Positions 34,844 through 42,421 of a stretch of 64,000 nt of DNA are shown here, one piece after another. Each line of letters opens with the position of its first letter. The stretch's first letter is position 1. The position numbers and the translations under genes were made by a program. Under the pieces are notes generated by a model. That model did not search any database and was not told where the DNA came from. It saw nothing but the letters and a program-made list of their open reading frames with translations. Source of the stretch: Eubacteriales bacterium (GTDB lineage Bacteria; Bacillota; Clostridia; Lachnospirales; Lachnospiraceae); assembly GCA_030524225.1 (NCBI GenBank), contig JAUNGV010000008.1, forward strand, positions 1 through 64,000, in the 5' to 3' direction.

Positions 34844-36910
34844 CTATTTGGCGCGAAAGCCCTCCTGAATGGTCTCTCCGATCAGCTCGGTGCGCTCCAG
34901 CATGAAAAGATAGCAGGTGGACGGGGTATTGTAATAGCTGTTGATTTCCGTATCGCCTGCGTTGTAATAAATGGTGTTGCCGTTCCAGTCCACAGAGGCC
35001 GTCTCTCCGTCGTCGAAAGGCTTGGGCAGGATCCAGTAGGAGTCGGAGCCGTATTCCCGGATGAATTTGAGATTATCTCCGGCGTAGTGAGCGATGTGAG
35101 GCCAGAGCGAGAGGAGAGCGAGCAGACAGAGCGCGCAGCCGCCCAGACGCAGCAGGAAATCGAACGCCCCTGTATGCCGCCCGCCCCGCGCCTGCGTTCG
35201 CCCGGGCATCTGCGTTCGTCCGGGTTCCTGCATCTGTCCGGACGGGCAGGCGGCGCTTTGCCGCGGCGAGGGCGCTCTCTCCTGCAGCAGAGAGAGGAAA
35301 GAGGCGACTGCGGCGAGAGGGAGAACGAGCAGGAAGGCGAGACCGTAGCGGATAAACGGCGCGGTAAAGAACCAGAGCGCCAGAGAGCAGTAAAGGACGG
35401 CGTAAAAGCTGAGGATACCGCCGTGTTCCGCAAAGACCGCAGATGCCGCAGAGGGGACAGATGCGGGAATGCTCATCGTGACCGACTGTGCCGGGGCATG
35501 ATCCGTGCGGCGCCGCAGACGGCGGTACAGCAGCACGACGCCCAGCAGAAGAGTGGCGAAGAAGGCGGAGAAGAGCAGGAGCCGCGCGTACATCTCCTGT
35601 GCGCGCCACCAGACAGGGAACCACTGCAGGAAGCCCCAGTCCGCTTTGGAGACGTCCTCCAGCGAGCGGCCCCAGACCTTGATCTGGGTGGAGTCCACGA
35701 GAGAATAGGCGACGGGAATTTTCCATTCGACGTCAAAGAGATCGATGCTCTCGAACGGATAGAACAGCCAGCCGGAAATATAGTAGTTGCGGATCAGAAA
35801 CGGCAGAAAAGAGAGAAATCCTGTCATGAGAAAGAGCGCGATCGCAGCGGGATTGCTTTTCTGCCGCGCGCTGCCCTGTGTGATCAGCAGATACAGCGGA
35901 TAGAGGGCGAAGAGTACGAGAACTGCCGCGGAGAATTTCATGCTGACGATAAAGAGAGAGAGCACAGCGAGAAGGCCGTACTCGGTAATCCGGACAGGGC
36001 AGGAGAGCGAGAGGCGGGAGGCGGAAGCTGCGGGAGAGCGGTGCGCCGTCTGCGCGGCAGGGCGCCCGGTCAGTTCTGCCCAGGCCAGCAGCAGGTAGAG
36101 CACGAGATACATCGTGCCGTAATCGGTGGCCGGGGACATGGCGCCGGTGATATTGGTGAAGGCGTAGAGGAGCAGGGCGAGGCGGACGGCGTCTGCGAGG
36201 TGGGCGCTGCGCCGGTGGATGCCGCGCAGGCCGAGCAGGGCATAGAGACAGAGCAGGAAGGTGAGAAAGCCCGTCGTCGTGTGGAGGGAAAAGGGCAGGA
36301 GCCATGAGAGCGTAAAGAGAGCGCAGAAGGCGAGATAGCTGCTGTTATAGGCAAAATGCAGCTGCAGATTGCCGATCCCCTTCACCATGCCGTACTCCTC
36401 GTAGAGACGGATGGCCTGTGCGTGATAGATGTTCGTGTCGGTGTGAAATGCGCCGCGGGAGGTGTAGAAGGCGACGATGAGGAGCAGGGCAGATGAAACG
36501 AACAGCCAGAGAAGCAGACGGAACCGGGAAGCGCCGCCTGTTTCTCTGGTGCAATCGCCGCCGTGGACACCTCGCCGCAACGGAAAAGAGGGCGAAAGCG
36601 GGCGCAGAGCGCGGGACAATTCCCGTATCGTCTCCCGGATCTCTCTGCGCGCATACCAGCCGGAGAGCGCGCAGAGAGCCAGCAGCAGGAGATGACAGAG
36701 CATACCTACTTTATAAAAAAGACTGAAATATTCGGCATATACCGTGAGCAGAACGACGCCGGTCATCGTGTTTCTGACAAAAGAGGGGAGGAACGGAAGT
36801 GCGGGAGCAGACGTGCCGGAGAGCAGACGGAAGAAAGCCTTGCGAAAGCCGATACCGGACACAAAACATAACAGGGCGATGTAAGCGAAACTGAGAATTG
36901 CAGCGATCAT
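34844..36910 (-). CDS. Large polytopic membrane protein (LIC_10190-like)
   Basis: A 688-residue protein with about 14 spans and a short extracytoplasmic tail. SRGAFHTDTNIYHAQAIRLY followed by EYGMVKGIGNLQLHF and FAYNSSYLAF is the signature segment of the LIC_10190 family. This family is common in glycan loci and resembles GT-C enzymes, with an Asp in the first large loop. Arg/Ser/Pro-rich linkers near residues 290 and 560 are repeat-like. GGGAGG precedes the ATG. It is transcribed alone on the minus strand. The reaction is unknown. Confidence 0.65.
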   Translation of the reverse strand: MIAAILSFAYIALLCFVSGIGFRKAFFRLLSGTSAPALPFLPSFVRNTMTGVVLLTVYAEYFSLFYKVGMLCHLLLLALCALSGWYARREIRETIRELSRALRPLSPSFPLRRGVHGGDCTRETGGASRFRLLLWLFVSSALLLIVAFYTSRGAFHTDTNIYHAQAIRLYEEYGMVKGIGNLQLHFAYNSSYLAFCALFTLSWLLPFSLHTTTGFLTFLLCLYALLGLRGIHRRSAHLADAVRLALLLYAFTNITGAMSPATDYGTMYLVLYLLLAWAELTGRPAAQTAHRSPAASASRLSLSCPVRITEYGLLAVLSLFIVSMKFSAAVLVLFALYPLYLLITQGSARQKSNPAAIALFLMTGFLSFLPFLIRNYYISGWLFYPFESIDLFDVEWKIPVAYSLVDSTQIKVWGRSLEDVSKADWGFLQWFPVWWRAQEMYARLLLFSAFFATLLLGVVLLYRRLRRRTDHAPAQSVTMSIPASVPSAASAVFAEHGGILSFYAVLYCSLALWFFTAPFIRYGLAFLLVLPLAAVASFLSLLQERAPSPRQSAACPSGQMQEPGRTQMPGRTQARGGRHTGAFDFLLRLGGCALCLLALLSLWPHIAHYAGDNLKFIREYGSDSYWILPKPFDDGETASVDWNGNTIYYNAGDTEINSYYNTPSTCYLFMLERTELIGETIQEGFRAK

Positions 36911-37199
36911 AGAATGATAGAAACCTCCCGCCTTGCGGCTGTTGCGATTGACTTAGTCTACAGAATAGCATGGAGGGCAGAGGGCAACAAGCAACAGGAA
37001 GCGAAAAAAGATAGAACCTTACCTTAATATTACCTTAAGATAGCTTAATTATCCAAGCGGTGTCTTGCGGTTTGGGAAAGAGACTTTTATATTGTGATCG
37101 GGAAGATATTCCGGTCGGTGCGGACTGCGCCCGTTTTGGCCCGAAACGGGGCGGGAAGCTGATCGGAGATGAAAATTCATAAAAGTCTCTCTGTGCATC

Positions 37200-37228
37200 T
37201 TGATTCTGCGGAAGTGATTTTGTATAGT
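37200..37228 (+). promoter_or_regulatory. Promoter of the ACP gene
   Basis: TTGATT, 17-bp spacer, TATAGT. The expected transcription start near 37235 places the whole inverted-repeat element inside a leader of about 175 nt. Confidence 0.65.
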
Positions 37229-37243
37229 AGGAGTAAAGCCAGA

Positions 37244-37376
37244 GTAATTGTTCAGCACAGTCCGGAGCGCTTGCTGCCGGGGACGTAAGACTGTGGTGCA
37301 GGCGTGCAAAATCTCGTCGCCCGGGACGATTTTAAATGGGTTTTGCATCGTAACGAGGAAGGGACTGAACAGTTAC
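37244..37376 (+). repeat. Structured leader/TIR element upstream of the ACP
   Basis: Arms GTAATTGTTCAG (37244-37255) and CTGAACAGTTAC (37365-37376) pair with one mismatch. Inside, AAAATCTCGTC/GACGATTTT and TGCAAAA/TTTTGCA form further nested pairs. The right arm ends 32 nt before the ACP start. Related arms occur at 63599-63670 and near position 45. It may be a cis-acting RNA or a small inverted-repeat mobile element. Confidence 0.6.
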
Positions 37377-37408
37377 AATAAAATCCGATATCATCAGGGG
37401 GTCATTTT

Positions 37409-37651
37409 ATGGACAGAGACGAGATTTTCAGAGACTTAAACGAAGTGTTCCGCGATGTTTTTGACGATGAGAGCATCACAGTGGACGAGGAGACGACGTC
37501 GGAGGATATTGACGGATGGGATTCCCTCGAGCACATCAATCTGATCGCGGCGGTGGAGCAGGAATTCGGCGTCAAATTTACGATGGGACAGGTCGTCTCC
37601 ATGAAGAATGTCGGCGAGATGGTCGATATCATCGAATCTCAGGTCAGCTGA
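37409..37651 (+). CDS. Acyl carrier protein
   Basis: An 80-residue acidic protein with the 4'-phosphopantetheine site at Ser39 in DGWDSLEHINLIAAVEQEF. It is not linked to fatty-acid synthesis genes. The FkbH-type loader lies at 29910 and MBOATs lie on both sides, so it is the probable carrier of a glyceryl or related acyl group bound for the envelope glycan. It has its own promoter and a long structured leader. AGGGGG lies 8 nt ahead of the ATG. Its TGA directly abuts the stop of the minus-strand VOC gene. Confidence 0.92.
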   Translation: MDRDEIFRDLNEVFRDVFDDESITVDEETTSEDIDGWDSLEHINLIAAVEQEFGVKFTMGQVVSMKNVGEMVDIIESQVS

Positions 37652-38065
37652 TTACTCGAAGGAGAAAGGGTGCTCCAACACCTCAATCATGCCGAGCGCG
37701 GGATGCAGGAAGAACTGTACGGGATGCATTCCGCAGGCGGGAGCCGGCTGCGCCTCCGTGATAGGCAGGTAGCCGAGGTCTCGCAGGGCGGCTGCGTCCT
37801 GCCGGGGATGTTCGGAGACGTAGCAGATGTGGTAGGGGCTGTTTTTCATCCGAGCGAGCAGTCCCGAGACGAGCGAGTCACCGGTAAAGGGGCAGACGAG
37901 CTCGATGAGCAGCGAGTCCTTTTCGAGAAAGCAGATGTCGATGCCGCGGCTTTCGTCACGCACCCAATCCTGCTTGACCAGATAACCCAGGGCCAGAAAC
38001 GCATCTTTGGCCTTGGCTTTTTTTTTGACTAAGTATCCGATATGGTGTACTTTTAAGTGTAGCAT
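37652..38065 (-). CDS. VOC-superfamily (glyoxalase/epimerase-like) protein
   Basis: A 137-residue protein with the beta-alpha-beta-beta-beta VOC fold. The N-terminus LKVHHIGYLVKKKAKAKDAF carries the first metal His (HIGY, as in methylmalonyl-CoA epimerase). ICFLEKDSLLIELVCP supplies a Glu, SPYHICYVSEHP a second His, and ALGMIEVLEHPFSFE a C-terminal Glu. An epimerase or isomerase acting on a small acyl thioester would suit its place beside the ACP, but this is inference. GAAAGGAAA precedes the ATG. Its stop codon touches the ACP stop with no gap. Confidence 0.8.
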   Translation of the reverse strand: MLHLKVHHIGYLVKKKAKAKDAFLALGYLVKQDWVRDESRGIDICFLEKDSLLIELVCPFTGDSLVSGLLARMKNSPYHICYVSEHPRQDAAALRDLGYLPITEAQPAPACGMHPVQFFLHPALGMIEVLEHPFSFE

Positions 38066-38219
38066 AGGTTTCCTTTCCTGAGAGGGGACGGCTGCCGGAA
38101 GGGCATTTCTGTCTGTCCGGCGCGGAGGCTTTTGCCCGGCATTTCAGTGCTGATCTGATTCTGTACTTAGTAATATACGGCGTGTGCGCCGGATTTTCAA
38201 CCGGAAGGATTTCCCGTTC

Positions 38220-39695
38220 ATGGAGATTACCTCGTTTTATTTTCTGTGCTTCTATGCGGTTCTGCTGCTTCTGTATTATGTGCTGCCGGGGCGCTGTCAG
38301 TGGGTTCTGCTGCTGGCGGCGAGCGCGGCGTTTTATCTGTTCGGCGGAAACGGCTGGCTGATTCTCTATCCGGTCGCCGCGGTTACGGTGACGTATGGCG
38401 CGGTGCGCATCATGGACGCCGCGGAGAGCGTCTTCTGGCGCAGGGCGGCGCTGATGGCGGATGTTGTCCTGCTGATCGGGGTGCTGGCGGCGCTGAAGTA
38501 TGTGCGGTTTAACGGGGGAGCGGCAATTCCGCTGGGGCTTTCCTTTTATACCTTTTCCCTGGTGGGGTACGCGGCGGATGTCTATAATAAAATTGCCGAG
38601 CCGCAGAAGAATTATGCCAAAACGGCGCTGTACGGCTTCTATTTTCCCACGCTGATTTCAGGGCCGATTCTGCGCTACCGGGAGGATGCGGCGCAGCTCT
38701 TTGTCCGTCATCCGTTTTCGTATGCCGCGGTTACGCGGGGGCTGCAGCGGGTGGTCTGGGGGTTTTTCAAGACCTTTGTGATTTCCGAGAGAGCCGCGAT
38801 TGTGGCGAACACGGTTTTTGACAGCTACACTTCCTATCCGGGAGTGTATATCTGGATCGGAGCGCTGATGTTTACGATTCAGCTGTACACGAATTTTTCG
38901 GGCTGTATGGATATCGTGATCGGAATTTCGGAGACGTTCGGATTCACGATGCCGGAGAATTTCCGCACTCCGTTTTTTTCCAAAAGCATCTCTGAATACT
39001 GGAGGCGCTGGCACATCACGCTCGGAGTCTGGATGAAGGAGTACGTGTTCTATCCGCTGCTGCGGACGTCCCTCTTTATGAAAATGGGGAAAACACTGCG
39101 CGCAAAATGCGGAAAAAAGGCGGGCAAGCAGCTGACGACCTTTACGGCGATGTTCGTGCTCTGGCTGAGCGTCGGTCTCTGGCACGGGGGCGAGCTCAAA
39201 TATGTGATCGGTTCCGGCCTGCTGCACTGGTTCTATATCGTGACGGGGGAGGTCACGCTTCCGTTCTGGAAAAAGGTGCTGCCGAGGCTGCACATTCCGA
39301 TGCAGGGGAAGGCAGCGGATGGCTTCCGGATTCTGCGCACCTTCTTTCTCGTCAATATCGGCAACGTGTTCTTCCGGGCGGCGAGCGCGGGAGACGGAGC
39401 GAAGATGCTGTGGGAGGGCGTGCGCGTATGGAATCCGGCAGCGCTGTTTTCTGCGCAGACCGGCCTGTTTTCCCTGGGACTGGACTGGGTGGAGTTCGGG
39501 ATTCTGGCGGTGTCCGTGGCGCTGCTCTTTGTCGTGTCCGTGCTGCAGCAGAGCGGCTCTGTGCGGGACAGGATCGCGAAGAAGCCGCTGGCGGTGCGGT
39601 GGATTCTCTGGTACGCTCTGCTGTTCTATGTGATTCTGCTGGGCAATTATGGGCCGGGCTACAGCTCGGCGGAGTTTATTTATCAGGGCTTTTAG
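38220..39695 (+). CDS. MBOAT-family O-acyltransferase 3
   Basis: A 491-residue MBOAT with about 11 spans: IPLGLSFYTFSLVGYAADVY, YFPTLISGPILRY, YTNFSGCMDIVIGISETFGF, EYWRRWHITLGVWMKEYVFYP and LSVGLWHGGELKYVIG with His322. It differs from the other three at FSGCMD (for FSGYSD) and WHGGELKY (for WHGAxW). It also has a Lys-rich cytosolic loop (KMGKTLRAKCGKKAGK). It may therefore be a D-alanyl/DltB-like or other acyl specificity. GGAAGGA precedes the ATG at 38220. No SGNH partner follows directly; a GT2 does. Confidence 0.88.
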   Translation: MEITSFYFLCFYAVLLLLYYVLPGRCQWVLLLAASAAFYLFGGNGWLILYPVAAVTVTYGAVRIMDAAESVFWRRAALMADVVLLIGVLAALKYVRFNGGAAIPLGLSFYTFSLVGYAADVYNKIAEPQKNYAKTALYGFYFPTLISGPILRYREDAAQLFVRHPFSYAAVTRGLQRVVWGFFKTFVISERAAIVANTVFDSYTSYPGVYIWIGALMFTIQLYTNFSGCMDIVIGISETFGFTMPENFRTPFFSKSISEYWRRWHITLGVWMKEYVFYPLLRTSLFMKMGKTLRAKCGKKAGKQLTTFTAMFVLWLSVGLWHGGELKYVIGSGLLHWFYIVTGEVTLPFWKKVLPRLHIPMQGKAADGFRILRTFFLVNIGNVFFRAASAGDGAKMLWEGVRVWNPAALFSAQTGLFSLGLDWVEFGILAVSVALLFVVSVLQQSGSVRDRIAKKPLAVRWILWYALLFYVILLGNYGPGYSSAEFIYQGF

Positions 39696-39812
39696 GAAAC
39701 GGGACTGTGGAATGAGTCTGGAAACGGCGCAGCAAAACCGTCCGGGAATCAGGGCGGAAAACCAGTCCGGGAAATTGTTCCGGGAAGTGAGTCAGGAAAG
39801 AGGAGATGGGCG

Positions 39813-40778
39813 ATGGACAAAATTGCGGTTTTGATTCCCTGCTACAACGAGGAGAAAACGATCGGAAAGGTGGTCCGGGATGCGCGGGCGGCGCTGCCGG
39901 AGGCGGTGATTTACGTCTATGACAATAATTCCAGCGACGGGACGGCGCAGATCGCGGAGCAGGCCGGCGCGGTGGTGCGGCGTGAGCGCATGCAGGGCAA
40001 GGGCAATGTGATCCGCCGGATGTTCCGTGAGATCGATGCGGAGTGCTACGTGATGGTGGACGGAGACGACACCTATCCGATGGAGGACGCGCCGCAGATG
40101 GTGGCAAAGGTGCTGGAAGAGAGCGCGGATATGGTGGTCGGAGACAGGCTCTCCTCGACGTATTTTACGGAGAATAAGAGGCCCTTCCACAATATGGGAA
40201 ATTCCGTGGTGCGCGGCACGATCAACCGGCTTTTTGACTGCGACATCCGGGATATTATGACGGGCTACCGGGCGTTCAGTTATGATTTTGTCAAGACGTT
40301 TCCGGTGCTCTCCAGAGGATTTGAGATCGAGACGGAGATGACGATTCACGCGGTCTACAACAACATGCAGATCGACAATGTGGTGATCACCTACCGGGAC
40401 CGTCCCCAGGGGAGCGTTTCCAAGCTCAACACCTACTCCGACGGGCTCAGGGTGCTCTCGACGATCGGGAATCTGTACCGCAATTATAAGCCGTTCGGGT
40501 TCTTTACGTTTCTGGCGGCGCTTCTGGTGCTGGTCGCGTTTGCCTTTTTCCTGCCGATTCTGATTGAATTCGTGAGGACGGGGCTGGTGTCGAAGTTCCC
40601 GACGCTTTTCGTCTGCTGTTTTGTGATTCTGGCGGCAATCCAGTCATTTTTTGCAGGGATGATCCTCTCGAATATGGCGAGAAACAACCGGCGGGATTTT
40701 GAGATCCAGAGAAATATTCTCTGTCAGGGGAGAAAGAAGGCGGAGCGGGAGGAAGCCGGCTCACAGAAAACGGAGTAA
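39813..40778 (+). CDS. GT2 glycosyltransferase, polyprenyl-phosphate type
   Basis: A 321-residue GT-A enzyme with AVLIPCYNEEKTIGKVV, VYDNNSSDGTAQIA, MVDGDDTYPMED (metal site) and MTGYRAFSYDF. Two C-terminal spans lie at about 230-255 and 265-290. It is the classic bacterial undecaprenyl-phosphate sugar synthase form. Following membrane proteins of GT-C type could use the lipid-linked sugar on the outer face. AGGAGATGG precedes the ATG. Confidence 0.88.
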   Translation: MDKIAVLIPCYNEEKTIGKVVRDARAALPEAVIYVYDNNSSDGTAQIAEQAGAVVRRERMQGKGNVIRRMFREIDAECYVMVDGDDTYPMEDAPQMVAKVLEESADMVVGDRLSSTYFTENKRPFHNMGNSVVRGTINRLFDCDIRDIMTGYRAFSYDFVKTFPVLSRGFEIETEMTIHAVYNNMQIDNVVITYRDRPQGSVSKLNTYSDGLRVLSTIGNLYRNYKPFGFFTFLAALLVLVAFAFFLPILIEFVRTGLVSKFPTLFVCCFVILAAIQSFFAGMILSNMARNNRRDFEIQRNILCQGRKKAEREEAGSQKTE

Positions 40779-40946
40779 TCGGAAAACAGGGAGGTATCTT
40801 CGGGGAGGGGAGGAAATCAAACAGCAGCTGCAGCGTCGGGCGCTCTGCCGGAAGGCAGAGCCGCGCGAAGGCCGCGGTACGCTCTTGTCGCAGGACAGAG
40901 GCGCGCGGAGAGCTGCATGCGGCAGGCAGAGAAGGAGAGACAGAAT

Positions 40947-42419
40947 ATGAAGGTATGCGCAGATCGGATCACGGAGAGAGAAGCAGCGGGAAAGTGCAGA
41001 GGAGAAGGAAAAGCGGAGTCGGCGGTGCTGCTGGCGGCCTGTCTGGTCTTTTACCTGTGGCTTCCGGTGATGGACGGATACGTCTGGTGCAAAGACTCCC
41101 TGAGCTATACGACGATGGATATCTCCAGAGAACCGCTGTATCCGACCTTTCTGGCTCTGCTGCGCGCGCTTCCTTTTCCATGGGGAGAGGATGGCTATCT
41201 CTATGCGGCGGTCGTGCTGCAGTCGCTTCTGGCGGCGTATACGGCATGGCGGCTGGGGCTTGCGGCGGCGCGGATCGCAGGGGGCGTGCAGAAAGATCCC
41301 TGTTCCGGGAGAGCGCGTCTTGTTTCCCGGATGATGATGGCGGCGGGTGCGGCGTCGCAGTGGATGATCGTGATTCTCACGCGCTTCATCGCACAGAGAG
41401 GTTCCTCGTATCAGGAGAGCATCATGACGGAGGGGCTGGGATTATCGCTTTATGTTCTCTTTCTGCTGCAGCTCTGGCGCTGGCACGAGGAGGGGAAAAA
41501 GAGGAATTTGCTGCTGACCGTATGCATGCTTGTGATCCTGATCAGCCTGCGCAAGCAGCTGCTGGTGGCGGGAGTCCTCTTCGCGCTGGCGGCCTTTGTG
41601 CTGGACGGTCTGGTGCGGCGTGCGTGGAGACGCTTTCTGTATCAGATGCTGGCAATTATTCTGGTGATGGCGTCTGTCGCCGGTCTTGACTGCGCGTACA
41701 ATGCGGCGGTGCGCGGCGTGTGGATGCAGCATACCGGAAACTCGATGGGAGCTCTCTGTACCCTGCTCTATATCTCGGATGAGGAAGACGCGGCGCGCAT
41801 AGAGGACGAGACGCTGCGGGAGGAGTTTACGGCGATCTGGCAGGAGGCTGACAGGCAGGGGCTGCTGATGGCGGATGCCGGGGAGAATCCCGACTGGGTG
41901 ATGCTTACGACGCATTACGCCGATTCCTATGACGCGATCGGGTACGGGATTCTGCATCCGGTGCTGTTGGAGAGAATTGATGCGGAGGATCCGTCGCGGA
42001 GCGACCCGGAGAGATACCAGCGGCTCGACGAGCAGGAAATGGAGATGAGGAACGCCCTGCTGACAGCGCATCCGGACCGCTTTTTTAAACTCTGGGTTGG
42101 AAACCTGCGCAAAGGGCTGGTCAACAGCGTGGCGAGAGAGAACACGATACTGAACTGGTGCGCTCTTGGTCTGTATGCGGTTTATCTGGGGCTCTCTTTT
42201 TATCTGCTGCGCTTCCGGAGAGAGAGGGCGGTGCGCTCCGTGCTGCTCTTTGCGGGACTGGTGCTCGGTGGGATTGTCCTGAACTGCGTCGTGGTAGGGG
42301 CCGTGATTTTTCCGCAGCCCAGATATATGATTTACAGTATGGGACTGTTCTACACGGCGCTGGCGCTGCTGCTGCATGCGGCGTGGAAATGCCGGAGAAC
42401 ATCTCCGGCATGGAGGTAG
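40947..42419 (+). CDS. Polytopic membrane protein, unassigned
   Basis: A 490-residue membrane protein with about 9-10 spans. A conserved-looking loop after span 1 (VWCKDSLSYTTMDISREPLYP) has the Asp-Ser/Glu-Pro-x-Tyr-Pro look of GT-C glycosyltransferase loops. A hydrophilic middle part (about 280-370) is rich in Asp and Glu. I do not recognise a named family. GAAGGAGAGA precedes the ATG at 40947. The stop overlaps the ribosome site of the next gene, so the two should be translated together. Confidence 0.6.
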   Translation: MKVCADRITEREAAGKCRGEGKAESAVLLAACLVFYLWLPVMDGYVWCKDSLSYTTMDISREPLYPTFLALLRALPFPWGEDGYLYAAVVLQSLLAAYTAWRLGLAAARIAGGVQKDPCSGRARLVSRMMMAAGAASQWMIVILTRFIAQRGSSYQESIMTEGLGLSLYVLFLLQLWRWHEEGKKRNLLLTVCMLVILISLRKQLLVAGVLFALAAFVLDGLVRRAWRRFLYQMLAIILVMASVAGLDCAYNAAVRGVWMQHTGNSMGALCTLLYISDEEDAARIEDETLREEFTAIWQEADRQGLLMADAGENPDWVMLTTHYADSYDAIGYGILHPVLLERIDAEDPSRSDPERYQRLDEQEMEMRNALLTAHPDRFFKLWVGNLRKGLVNSVARENTILNWCALGLYAVYLGLSFYLLRFRRERAVRSVLLFAGLVLGGIVLNCVVVGAVIFPQPRYMIYSMGLFYTALALLLHAAWKCRRTSPAWR

Positions 42420-42421
42420 AT

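Larger units (their letters stand above)
36911..37408. other. Long divergent gap with the ACP promoter and leader
   Basis: No coding frame is credible. Near 37015-37050 are AT-rich CCTTAA repeats. The plus-strand ACP promoter lies at 37200-37228 and the inverted-repeat leader element at 37244-37376. The minus-strand gene at 36910 must also start transcription here; no clear minus-strand promoter was found. Confidence 0.5.
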
